A stretch of 38,623 nucleotides of DNA from an uncultured Bacilli bacterium (lineage in GTDB: Bacteria > Bacillota_I > Bacilli_A > RF39 > UBA660), in the NCBI GenBank assembly GCA_947589495.1, contig CANQAK010000006.1, forward strand, positions 1 through 38,623, read 5' to 3'. Both the position numbers and the translations under genes were made by a program. Positions 6,770-14,699 of this stretch are shown here, piece after piece (within the stretch, counting starts at the first letter, position 1; each line of letters begins with the position of its first letter). The notes under the pieces are model-generated. The model had not been told where the DNA came from, did no database searches, and worked only from the letters and a program-made list of their open reading frames with translations.

Positions 6770-8431
6770 TTACAGCATCATTTTAGTTACATTATGCCCA
6801 AAATCAGACGAATTAACACTATTTATGTCTTTATTTAAATCATTTACACATTTTATGAATTCTCTTCTAATTATCTCTGGAACCATATTAATTTTACCAT
6901 TAATAATATCTTCTATTGGTATCATTTCAGCAGAATAAATACCTCTATCGGAATAACTAGAATCCGTAAATTCTGGGCCTGTACCGGTTCCTATTACGCC
7001 CGCACTTTTTTTAACTACATTAAAGTATTGCGTGCCATTCTCACATTCCAATGTCAATAAAGGTTCGGTAGAAACTAAATCAATATCAATACCAATTTCT
7101 TCTTTTAATTCTCTTTTGGTAGCTTCTACTAAAGTTTCGCCATCTTCAATCCCACCTCCTGGGACAACATAATATTCTTTTACTTCACCATCAATTTTTT
7201 TAATTCTATGCATTAAAAGAACACGACCATTTTCTATTAATAATCCACCAGCTCTATTTCTCATTACTCTTCTCCTATTCTCTATACTTTTTAAAGTATT
7301 ATATATTAAATTTTCTAAATTGTCCAAATTTTTATTATTCTCAATGATATAATCTGCAATTTTTTCAATTTCTGCTGCGCCTCGACTAATTTTAACTTTA
7401 TCTTTCTTTTCTACTTCCTCTTTAGATTGTTTTAGACTTCCAACATCTTTTATATTTCTATTTATTCTATTTTCTTTTGATGTTTTTAAAAATAAAATAT
7501 TAAAATTTTCAGGAATAATACTTTTCATTTTTTCTGTTAATTTAAAATCATGTAAGCTCTCAAAAGAAACCATATCCCAATAATACATTGTTTTTAAAAG
7601 ACTTAGTATTTCATTAATTACTAATATTGCAATAATTCTAACATTGTTTTTAAATAAATTTTGATCTTCAGAAATACCATAAGTTTTCTTTACAACATTA
7701 TTTATATAATTAAACTTAAAATTTGGAATATTATATTTTTCTAACAAAAATCTACCAGTACTACTTTTTCCAGACTCGCTTAATCCACCAATAGCAATAA
7801 TTTGTTTTAATCTATCTGGTTTTGAAATTTGCTTTTCTAAACCGTCTTCAATAAGTTTATCTATTTTGCAATTAATTTCATTGTCAGAAATTGTCAAATT
7901 AACATTTTGTAAATCTCCATTCAAAGCATCTGAATATAAATACTTTTTTAATAACAAACTATATTTTTCAAATAATTTTTCTTGAGATTTCTCGTTTTTA
8001 TCCTTATCAACTTTATCATAATTTATTAAATTTATATTAATCTCTAGTCTATTTGCACTTTCTGCAAAATATTTATCTTTAGCTTGTTTTATGTACCAGA
8101 TTGCTTCCTTTTCGGTTAACCCCTTTATGATTAAAAGAGATAAAATCATTGCATCAAAAAATTTAATACCTTTATTAATAACTTTTATAGGTTTCATTGA
8201 CCGCTTTAAGTCTTCCTCTCTTTGTTTTATACTTTCATATATAACATCACAAATTTCATTAGGTAAACTATCAATTATCCATTTTTCTTTATTATTTATT
8301 TTTTTTAATGGATAATAATTAAATATACTATCTATTTTTTCTGATAATGAAGGATTAGAAATACATATCATATTCATTTGTGTTTCTATGTCATCCTCAT
8401 TAAAACCATTAAAAGCTAATATTACTTCCAT
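6770..8431 (-). CDS. Three-domain fusion: dead TMK-like + P-loop kinase + NUDIX
   Basis: A 553-aa fusion. Residues 1-185 align without gaps to the downstream thymidylate-kinase-like protein, but the P-loop GVDGSGKT is replaced by GFNEDDIE, so this domain cannot bind ATP in the normal way and may be structural or regulatory. Residues 210-385 form a second kinase with an intact P-loop GGLSESGKSS (215-224), of the dephospho-CoA/adenylate-kinase-like type. Residues 394-540 are a NUDIX hydrolase with a perfect box (GGGIEDGETLVEATKRELKEE, ending IGI; 425-448). It would both phosphorylate and hydrolyse phosphorylated metabolites. It lies between a stand-alone NUDIX gene and the intact TMK-like gene. 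The substrate is unknown. Confidence 0.8.
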   Translation of the reverse strand: MEVILAFNGFNEDDIETQMNMICISNPSLSEKIDSIFNYYPLKKINNKEKWIIDSLPNEICDVIYESIKQREEDLKRSMKPIKVINKGIKFFDAMILSLLIIKGLTEKEAIWYIKQAKDKYFAESANRLEININLINYDKVDKDKNEKSQEKLFEKYSLLLKKYLYSDALNGDLQNVNLTISDNEINCKIDKLIEDGLEKQISKPDRLKQIIAIGGLSESGKSSTGRFLLEKYNIPNFKFNYINNVVKKTYGISEDQNLFKNNVRIIAILVINEILSLLKTMYYWDMVSFESLHDFKLTEKMKSIIPENFNILFLKTSKENRINRNIKDVGSLKQSKEEVEKKDKVKISRGAAEIEKIADYIIENNKNLDNLENLIYNTLKSIENRRRVMRNRAGGLLIENGRVLLMHRIKKIDGEVKEYYVVPGGGIEDGETLVEATKRELKEEIGIDIDLVSTEPLLTLECENGTQYFNVVKKSAGVIGTGTGPEFTDSSYSDRGIYSAEMIPIEDIINGKINMVPEIIRREFIKCVNDLNKDINSVNSSDFGHNVTKMML

Positions 8432-8465
8432 TATTACCTCCTTAATAATTTAAAATATTCATTTT

Positions 8466-8948
8466 TTAATCATTACCCTTAACTACTATATGAAATAATT
8501 TACTATCCTTTATAATTTTTTCCTTTATCACACTAGGTAATAAATTACTCTTTTGAAGATCGCTCATATTAATCCATTTAAAATGGTGTTGAACAATTAC
8601 CCCTTTATCATTTTCAATTCTATTATAATCAATCTTATTGTAATCACTATTATTTATTAAATTTACTTTATAGTAAAAGTCAATGCTATGAGTTTTTTGT
8701 TTCCTTAAATTTGTAAAAAAATTTTCAGTTATTCCCATAAATGAAGCAATTTCAAAATCAAGATTTATTTCTTCTTTTAATTCTCTAAGTATAGCCTCTT
8801 CAGAAGTTTCTCCAATTTCCACAGTACCTCCAGGTAAACAATAGGAATCTTCATCATATTTGTTAACTAAAATTCTATTATCAAATATAAATATACCTGA
8901 AACCCTAACTTTAAATTTTTCTTTTTCATTTATTATTTTTATATCCAT
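8466..8948 (-). CDS. NUDIX hydrolase
   Basis: A 160-aa single-domain NUDIX protein. The box reads GGTVEIGETSEEAILREL then KEEINL: all catalytic Glu/Arg positions are kept, but the conserved Gly near the end is Asn. Expected reaction: hydrolysis of a nucleoside diphosphate linked to another moiety, or of a modified NTP. AAGGAGAT precedes the ATG. It sits between the nucleotidyltransferase and the kinase-NUDIX fusion, so two NUDIX domains serve the same pathway, perhaps for editing or salvage of an activated nucleotide intermediate. Confidence 0.85.
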   Translation of the reverse strand: MDIKIINEKEKFKVRVSGIFIFDNRILVNKYDEDSYCLPGGTVEIGETSEEAILRELKEEINLDFEIASFMGITENFFTNLRKQKTHSIDFYYKVNLINNSDYNKIDYNRIENDKGVIVQHHFKWINMSDLQKSNLLPSVIKEKIIKDSKLFHIVVKGND

Positions 8949-8997
8949 AATTTATCTCCTTGTTAAATGTAACGATATGTTCTAATACAAAACTATT

Positions 8998-9678
8998 TTA
9001 GTTTTCGACAATACTCATAAGAAATTTTTTTGCATATTCAATAATACTTTTATATTCAATATTATCATTTATATAATTACTAATAAATTTTTCATAATCA
9101 TAGTATTCTAATCCAAATACTTTAGAATATGTTTTAAAAACCTCATCATAATTTTTAGGAGTATATCCATTTAATATTAAAATAGCTTTCATTATTAAAT
9201 AAGTCATTTTATATATTGCTTTAACTTGTTCCTTATTTAAATTATCATACAAAAAATATCTTTTATATATATGCATTCTCCAATTTAAATACGGAATATG
9301 TGTATTTTTTATTTCTTCAAAACTTACATCCGGAATTAGTAGTTCACTTTTAGAATATTGTAACTCTATCTTTTTGTTCTTTAATAAATACAGATGATAA
9401 TAAGTTTTGGGATCTATTTTTTTATTAACAAATTCTTTTTCACTATAAATTGTTGTACCGATTTTTACTGGAAAACCCTTTGATATTTTTCTAATCTTAT
9501 TAACTATATCAAAATTATAATTTTTAACCACTAAAATTACATCTATATCACTCCAATTGACAATTACCTTTGAACTCGAACTACTTCCTATAACTAGAAT
9601 AAGTGATAAGTCCACACCTAACTCATTCTTCATTTTTTTTACATAATCATCAATAACATAAGAATATTCATTTTTCAT
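8998..9678 (-). CDS. Pol-beta-fold nucleotidyltransferase
   Basis: A 226-aa protein with the signature VIGSSSSSKVIVNWSDIDVI (GS at 31-32, Asp44 and Asp46 as metal ligands). This is the DNA-polymerase-beta superfamily also used by aminoglycoside nucleotidyltransferases and MNT-type enzymes. A third acidic residue in the following strand (PVKIGTTIY) is not obvious. The C-terminal half is helical, like the HEPN-like or substrate domain of such enzymes. It lies 3 nt after the carbamoyltransferase. Likely transfers an NMP to a small hydroxylated molecule in the pathway. No HEPN partner gene is adjacent, so an MNT/HEPN toxin-antitoxin pair is not supported. Confidence 0.75.
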   Translation of the reverse strand: MKNEYSYVIDDYVKKMKNELGVDLSLILVIGSSSSSKVIVNWSDIDVILVVKNYNFDIVNKIRKISKGFPVKIGTTIYSEKEFVNKKIDPKTYYHLYLLKNKKIELQYSKSELLIPDVSFEEIKNTHIPYLNWRMHIYKRYFLYDNLNKEQVKAIYKMTYLIMKAILILNGYTPKNYDEVFKTYSKVFGLEYYDYEKFISNYINDNIEYKSIIEYAKKFLMSIVEN

Positions 9679-9681
9679 CCT

Positions 9682-11331
9682 CTAAAATCTCCTATCATCA
9701 TTTTTTTTTATTATATAATCACCAATAATTAAATAATCTAAATCTGATTTACAAAACATAACCATTGCGTCTTTTGGTGTTTCAACAATAGGTTCACCAT
9801 TATCATTAAATGAAGTATTTAATAATACTGGTACATTCGTTAGCTTATAAAACTCCGATAATAATTTATAAAATTTACTATTTTGTTTTTCATTTACGGT
9901 CTGAACTCTACCTGTAAAATCTTTGTGTAAAGTTGCAGGTATTTTGTCTTTAGCAAATTCTGTACAAATAGGTACTTTTAACATATATGGAGAAATATCA
10001 TCTATATCAAAATATTCCTTTACCTTTTCCTCTAATATAGATGGTGCAAATGGTCTAAACGACTCTCTATGCTTTATTCTAGAGTTTAGTACATCTTTCA
10101 TCTCTTGTGGAAATGGTGCACATAATATACTTCTATTTCCTAAGGCTCTAGGGCCAATTTCACTAGCCCCTTGAAACCAACCAATTATCTTTCCATTACT
10201 TAATAATTTAGCAGTGTCCAACTCAATATTAGAACTTTTTCTAAATGTGATATCTTTACCTTTAACTTCATATGGTAAAATAAATTTTTCCTGTCTCTTT
10301 TCTAATACATCTAAAATTTCTTCCTCTTTATATTCTCTTGCTAAGTATGGGGATTTTAATTCTATTCTTTTTTCGTAATTAAAATAACTATGATATCCAT
10401 ATAGCGCATTACCTAGAGATTGACCGGTATCATCACAACATGGTGCGACAAAAAGATTTTCAATAGGTGTTTCTTTTAATATTCTTTGATTAACTATTCC
10501 ATTCAAAAATACTCCACCTGCAACACATAAGTTTTTTATTTTATACTTATCATATAATTCATTAACTAATTTAAGAATTATTTTTTCCACCTGTGATTGG
10601 ACATAATAAGCAGCGTCCTTGTTTTCATAACCAGATTCAGGTTTACCAAAATCCAGCTTATTCTCTTTAATGAAATTAAGTGCTCCATTAATATATTTAC
10701 CTTCACATTTACTTGAAATTTCTAAATTTTTATTTATATCAAATAAATCAACTTTTGGATATTTATCCTTTCCGTATGCTGATAATCCCATAGTTTTTCC
10801 AGCTTCTTGTGCACTCCAACCACAAAAATTTGTAAAAGTCTCGTAAGTTCTTCCAATACCCTTGTATTTAGATCTTTTTACATTATTACCACCGACTTTT
10901 TTTATAATATTCCCTTCACCAATATAATAACTTTCAGTATCATTTAAATTACCTAATCCATCAATTACTAATATTATGGATTTATCAAATGGCGATAGAA
11001 AATATGAACTATACGCATGTGACAAATGATGGTCAACAGTTATAAATTTTGAATTATTATTTACTATACTACTTAATTGTCCTTTAAAACTATTTTCTAA
11101 CCTATTTCCATAGCAACTAGAAACAAATAAATCAACATCATTTATATTAATTCCTAATTCATCTAAACAATAAATAAGCGAATATAGATAACCTTCTGAA
11201 TACTTTTTTCTATTTAATCTCTCTTCGGCTATTGAAATCAATTTATTGTCGTGAATTACTGTACAACCACCGTTATGTCCCGTATTAAATCCTACTATCG
11301 TTTTATTAATACTACTATCTAAGTTTATCAT
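9682..11331 (-). CDS. NodU/CmcH-family O-carbamoyltransferase
   Basis: Transfers a carbamoyl group from carbamoyl phosphate, through carbamoyl-AMP, to a hydroxyl of a sugar or antibiotic-like acceptor (family of NodU, CmcH, TobZ). The N-terminal Kae1-like domain has VDHHLSHAYSSYF (metal-binding His at 103, 104, 107 counted from the ATG at 11337), CVAGGVFLNG and CCDDTGQSLGNALYG. The C-terminal YrdC-like domain has GWFQGASEIGPRALGNRSI and NVPVLLNTSFNDNGEPIVET. Length is full for the family. Two ATGs are close; 11331 has the better distance from GGAG. It overlaps the end of the preceding phosphotransferase gene. This is the most informative enzyme in the operon: the product probably carries a carbamate. 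Confidence 0.93.
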   Translation of the reverse strand: MINLDSSINKTIVGFNTGHNGGCTVIHDNKLISIAEERLNRKKYSEGYLYSLIYCLDELGININDVDLFVSSCYGNRLENSFKGQLSSIVNNNSKFITVDHHLSHAYSSYFLSPFDKSIILVIDGLGNLNDTESYYIGEGNIIKKVGGNNVKRSKYKGIGRTYETFTNFCGWSAQEAGKTMGLSAYGKDKYPKVDLFDINKNLEISSKCEGKYINGALNFIKENKLDFGKPESGYENKDAAYYVQSQVEKIILKLVNELYDKYKIKNLCVAGGVFLNGIVNQRILKETPIENLFVAPCCDDTGQSLGNALYGYHSYFNYEKRIELKSPYLAREYKEEEILDVLEKRQEKFILPYEVKGKDITFRKSSNIELDTAKLLSNGKIIGWFQGASEIGPRALGNRSILCAPFPQEMKDVLNSRIKHRESFRPFAPSILEEKVKEYFDIDDISPYMLKVPICTEFAKDKIPATLHKDFTGRVQTVNEKQNSKFYKLLSEFYKLTNVPVLLNTSFNDNGEPIVETPKDAMVMFCKSDLDYLIIGDYIIKKNDDRRF

Positions 11332-12352
11332 TAACATTTCTCCAATCTTTTATAAAAATAATAAAGTCCTTAAAATTTTTAAAATCTAAAGAATAAAATA
11401 ACGATAAATATTTTAAAGTTAATATAATATCAAACTTTTTCATATCTTTAAAATTGAATACTGCAAGGGCCTTCATCGCTAAATAATTCTTAAAATCTAA
11501 ATACCAATCTTCATATTCTATTTTTGATATAACTGGTGATATAACTTTTTCCATATAATATATAATTGCATCTAATCTAATTGGTCTAATATGAATTTTA
11601 AGTGTCTTTTTTTCAACAAAATTATATTTCTTCATTTTTTTATATATTATTTTATGTTCCCTAAAAGCTTTGAAATTATATTTAGGGGATAAATATTCAC
11701 ATTGCATTAAATTATACCAAAAAAATGTAGCAAATTCAGCCATAATTGGAACATATCCACCAGCAGTAAAATCAAATATTGTTCCATCGATGCATATATT
11801 TAAATCGTTCGGATCACATTGAGAAATTACACACCATTTACTTCTATCACTATTTTTATAATATTTTTTTACAGATTTATAAATATCGTCTATATTTGTA
11901 TCGTTTTTTAGCCTATCTGATAGTTTAATTAATATATTACTGTAATTATCTTTTAATCTTGTATTAATTCTATCTTCAAAAAATATCTTACTACTATTTT
12001 TCTTTGTATTTTTAATAGATATAATAAAAATATCCCTATATTTATTCATTATATTATAATAAAGTGAATCTAACTTATCTCTAGTAATAAAATAGTCTAA
12101 AAGTAAGCCTTTATTTTTGCCAACATTATTGTTATACTCGTATCCAATTATGTTTCTAACACGATTTGAAATTTCAAAAAATTTTATTGGTGTTCTGTAA
12201 TACTTACTTATTTTTTTATAACCTGTAATTTCACTTTCAAATAAACTATTATTCAATATTTTATAAAAAATCTTTTTATTATCTATCATAAATACTCCAT
12301 TAGTATTATTTTGATTATGATTACTATATATTTCCTTAACTATTTCTTTCAT
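11315..12352 (-). CDS. APH/kinase-like-fold phosphotransferase, putative
   Basis: A 345-aa Lys/Asn-rich protein without a membrane helix. The centre reads VISQCDPNDLNICIDGTIFD followed by FTAGG, which fits the catalytic and DFG-like loops of aminoglycoside/choline phosphotransferases (usual form HGDxHxxNI...DFE). The usual His-Gly before the catalytic Asp is Gln-Cys here, while Asp, Asn and the second Asp are kept. The N-terminal part (FYKILNNSLFESEITGYKKI) fits the Lys/Glu lobe. It overlaps the carbamoyltransferase start and follows the HAD phosphatase by 4 nt. Probably phosphorylates a small molecule. Assignment rests on motif spacing only. Confidence 0.55.
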   Translation of the reverse strand: MKEIVKEIYSNHNQNNTNGVFMIDNKKIFYKILNNSLFESEITGYKKISKYYRTPIKFFEISNRVRNIIGYEYNNNVGKNKGLLLDYFITRDKLDSLYYNIMNKYRDIFIISIKNTKKNSSKIFFEDRINTRLKDNYSNILIKLSDRLKNDTNIDDIYKSVKKYYKNSDRSKWCVISQCDPNDLNICIDGTIFDFTAGGYVPIMAEFATFFWYNLMQCEYLSPKYNFKAFREHKIIYKKMKKYNFVEKKTLKIHIRPIRLDAIIYYMEKVISPVISKIEYEDWYLDFKNYLAMKALAVFNFKDMKKFDIILTLKYLSLFYSLDFKNFKDFIIFIKDWRNVNDKLR

Positions 12353-12356
12353 AACA

Positions 12357-12956
12357 TTATACCTCTAATATTTTTTCATCACTTATTAATATTTTCATAG
12401 CATTTTTTACTACTTTTAAATCTTCTATTTTATCACCTATCAAAAGAATCGAAGTATTAGCATCATAATTAAGTTTTTCCTTTTTAGGAGTTATTATTTT
12501 AATAAAATCAGTATTATTTATTTTATTTGAAATTATTTTAATATTTTTAGAATCTATATTATTTATATTTAGAAACTTTTTTATTATTTCTTCTATACCA
12601 GAAGAATATATTACAACATCCATATTGCTTTTTACAGCATACTTTAATAATGAAATTATAACTTTATTAGGCTTAAACTCCTTTTTGAAATCAATAATAT
12701 TTAATATTTCTTGATTATAATATTTATGTAATAATTTAAGTTTTTTTCTCCAGACAAATTTATAAAAAGTGGAAGTCATAGCAATATTAGTTAAAAAATC
12801 TAAAAATTTTTTTCTATTATAATATGAACTAGGTAAATAATTACTAAATACTCCTATACTAGAATTTGAATCATGTGTTGTAAGAGTATAATCAAAATCA
12901 AATATAATTGTTGAAATTTTATTTAGATCTATTTTTTTAATGATTTTATTATACAT
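12357..12956 (-). CDS. HAD-superfamily phosphatase
   Basis: A 199-aa protein with all HAD motifs: IIFDFDYTLT (Asp20 nucleophile, Asp22 acid), VVIYSSGIEEI (motif II Ser), a Lys-rich PKKEKLNY stretch (motif III) and LLIGDKIEDLKV (motif IV acidic pair). The helical cap between motifs I and II suits the phosphoserine-phosphatase-like subgroup. Soluble. It starts 2 nt after the ManA-like gene. It may remove a phosphate from a pathway intermediate, in balance with the kinases encoded downstream. Confidence 0.85.
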   Translation of the reverse strand: MYNKIIKKIDLNKISTIIFDFDYTLTTHDSNSSIGVFSNYLPSSYYNRKKFLDFLTNIAMTSTFYKFVWRKKLKLLHKYYNQEILNIIDFKKEFKPNKVIISLLKYAVKSNMDVVIYSSGIEEIIKKFLNINNIDSKNIKIISNKINNTDFIKIITPKKEKLNYDANTSILLIGDKIEDLKVVKNAMKILISDEKILEV

Positions 12957-12958
12957 AA

Positions 12959-13723
12959 TTACTCACACACCTTATAAAATTTACTACTTATTATCCTAGC
13001 CAAACCATCAATTGATATTATCTGACAATCTTTATTTATAAAAAATAATCTTTTTTCTTTATCTAATATGTATATTTTATCTTTGTATTTTATCTTAACG
13101 TTTCCTTCTATTATAAAAATAAACTTATTATAATTTTTTTCAGTTATATTATTTAGTTCTAAATTATTATCAAGTTTTTTTATCTTTCCACGATATAATG
13201 GTAACAAATATTTATAATAATCTATCTCATCATTAACTTTTCTCCCGAGTTTATCATAGATTCTAATTGTTTCATTATTATCAAACAAATTATTATCCTG
13301 CTCCTCAAAAACCAATGAATCTTTTTTTAAAGAATGAATTGTGTTATTAGGTATATTTATGTAATCTAAGTAACATAGTTTTTGTACACATTTATCAGTT
13401 TCAACATAAGTGCTATCGGAGAGTGATAACCATCGTTCACTTTTTAATGGATGTATCTGTAATGATGTATCATTTAAATTATTATGTAACACTTTAAATA
13501 ACTTATCAGAAAATGGAGCAAAAACAATTTCTTCCCCCCAAGCCAATGTATTTTTAACATATGGAACTTCAAACCAACCATTATTATATAATTTTTGAAG
13601 TTTATCAAGAAAATCCAAAGTAACTTTATTGTTATCATTCAGCATTTTTTTTACATAAGAATTTTTATAAACAGATAAATCAAATTTTTCTATAAATTTA
13701 ATATTTAAAATATTATTAATCAT
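12959..13723 (-). CDS. ManA-like (type I phosphomannose isomerase) cupin
   Basis: A 254-aa protein resembling short class I mannose-6-phosphate isomerases. It has LAWGEEIVFAPFSDKLFKV near residue 60, TSLQIHPLKSERWL (metal ligands Gln and His), YVETDKC (probable Glu ligand), IPNNTIHSLKKDSLVFEEQ (second His) and IRIYDKLGRKVN. ManA proteins are usually nearer 310 aa, and the second cupin half is reduced here (NKFIFIIEGNVKIKYKDKIY). ATGA overlap couples it to the dehydrogenase. Expected role: aldose-ketose isomerisation of a phosphorylated sugar. A non-catalytic or different sugar specificity is possible. Confidence 0.65.
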   Translation of the reverse strand: MINNILNIKFIEKFDLSVYKNSYVKKMLNDNNKVTLDFLDKLQKLYNNGWFEVPYVKNTLAWGEEIVFAPFSDKLFKVLHNNLNDTSLQIHPLKSERWLSLSDSTYVETDKCVQKLCYLDYINIPNNTIHSLKKDSLVFEEQDNNLFDNNETIRIYDKLGRKVNDEIDYYKYLLPLYRGKIKKLDNNLELNNITEKNYNKFIFIIEGNVKIKYKDKIYILDKEKRLFFINKDCQIISIDGLARIISSKFYKVCE

Positions 13724-14469
13724 ACTAAATTACGACCTCCATCAATAGTAAAAATACTTCCTGTTGTAGCCTTTGAAAAATTATTGATAATGTTATATAT
13801 GTACTCTGCAATTTCATCTGATTTATAAATTTTCTTTAAAGGAACTTTAGACTTTGCCAAAAATTCAGCTACTTTATTAATTTTAAATATTTCATTCATA
13901 CTTGTATATGTAGCTCCAATAGCAAGCGCATTAACCGTAATATTTCTTTTAGATAATTCTAAAGCAAATCCTTTTGTCATCATTGCAACTCCTGCTTTTG
14001 ATATATCATAATGTAATTTATCTCTGCGTGGCTTATTGTAATGAGTAGAAATAATATTTAAAATAGTTGAATTTGATTTCATTTTTTTTGCAACTATTTT
14101 ACTTATAATGAAAGTACCATTAATATTAACTTCTATTACATTTTTCCAATCTTCCAAATCTATTTTCAAAATATTTTTTGTTGTTTGAATTGCGGCATTA
14201 TTTATCAATACATCAATATTTCCATATTTCTTAAATATCTCATTAATGATAAGTTCCATTTGTTCATAACATGTGATATCACAATTATATATAACTAAAT
14301 TTTCTCTTTCTTGAAATTTTTTACAGGCAGCCATATCCTTGTCTATTATAATCACAGTATTTTCAGAGCTTTCATTCAAAAATTTATTTACTGTGGCTCT
14401 TCCTATTCCTCTTGCACCACCGGTTATTAAAACAACTTTCTTTTTTAATAACGATTTTTTATTAACCAT
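13720..14469 (-). CDS. SDR-family NAD(P)-dependent dehydrogenase
   Basis: A classical short-chain dehydrogenase of normal length (249 aa). TGGARGIGRA forms the cofactor loop; an Asp in IIIDKD after strand 2 suggests NAD(H) preference. Then come NNAA, the catalytic Ser in IISTH, YDISKAG (Tyr/Lys) and the C-terminal TGSIFTIDGG. It is the first gene of the ten-gene cargo operon and follows the attenuator leader; GAGGGGGAT precedes the ATG at 5 nt. Likely oxidises or reduces a hydroxyl/keto group on the pathway substrate, possibly a sugar or cyclitol. The substrate cannot be told from sequence. Confidence 0.9.
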   Translation of the reverse strand: MVNKKSLLKKKVVLITGGARGIGRATVNKFLNESSENTVIIIDKDMAACKKFQERENLVIYNCDITCYEQMELIINEIFKKYGNIDVLINNAAIQTTKNILKIDLEDWKNVIEVNINGTFIISKIVAKKMKSNSTILNIISTHYNKPRRDKLHYDISKAGVAMMTKGFALELSKRNITVNALAIGATYTSMNEIFKINKVAEFLAKSKVPLKKIYKSDEIAEYIYNIINNFSKATTGSIFTIDGGRNLV

Positions 14470-14511
14470 ACTATCCCCCTCATATAATTAAATCTTTTAT
14501 ATTTCCCAACT

Positions 14512-14590
14512 AAAAAGGTGGCAAAGACACTAAAAGTGCTTGCCACCATAAAAATACTACCACCATTTGGGCAAACACTAGCACCCAAAT
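14512..14590 (-). promoter_or_regulatory. Leader attenuator: terminator/antiterminator switch
   Basis: Minus-strand leader of the ten-gene operon. Hairpin A pairs ATTTGGG (14590-14584) with CCCAAAT (14571-14565). Hairpin B pairs GGTGGCAA (14547-14540) with TTGCCACC (14524-14517), with an inner CACT/AGTG, and is followed by TTTTT (14516-14512): an intrinsic terminator. AGTGTTTGCC (14579-14570) can instead pair over 10 bp, with one G-U, with GGCAAGCACT (14544-14535), which is the rising arm of the terminator. The two folds exclude each other. An 18-codon ORF with tandem Trp codons (ATG at about 14566) crosses the terminator but lacks a ribosome site. Confidence 0.6.
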
Positions 14591-14613
14591 TGATTTAATT
14601 TGCGAATACTTTA

Positions 14614-14636
14614 CTATAATTAATAATTTTTGTCAA
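14614..14636 (-). promoter_or_regulatory. Promoter of the ten-gene cargo operon
   Basis: A perfect minus-strand -35, TTGACA (14636-14631), lies upstream of AT-rich -10 candidates: TATAGT at a short 13-nt spacing (14617-14612) or TAAAGT at 17 nt (14613-14608). The start point would fall near 14600, placing hairpin A almost at the 5' end of the transcript and giving a leader of about 130 nt. Confidence 0.55.
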
Positions 14637-14699
14637 TACTTTTATACCAAAATTTCAAATTCATAATAATTACATTATTTTTTTATGATTTATATATGA

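Noticed and set aside
8998-9678. MNT/HEPN toxin-antitoxin pair
   Set aside because: The nucleotidyltransferase has no adjacent HEPN gene and is embedded in a metabolic operon.
14512-14590. T-box or classical amino-acid attenuator
   Set aside because: No AGGGTGGNACCGCG-type T-box sequence. The 18-codon leader ORF with two Trp codons has no ribosome site, and the operon has no Trp-related gene.
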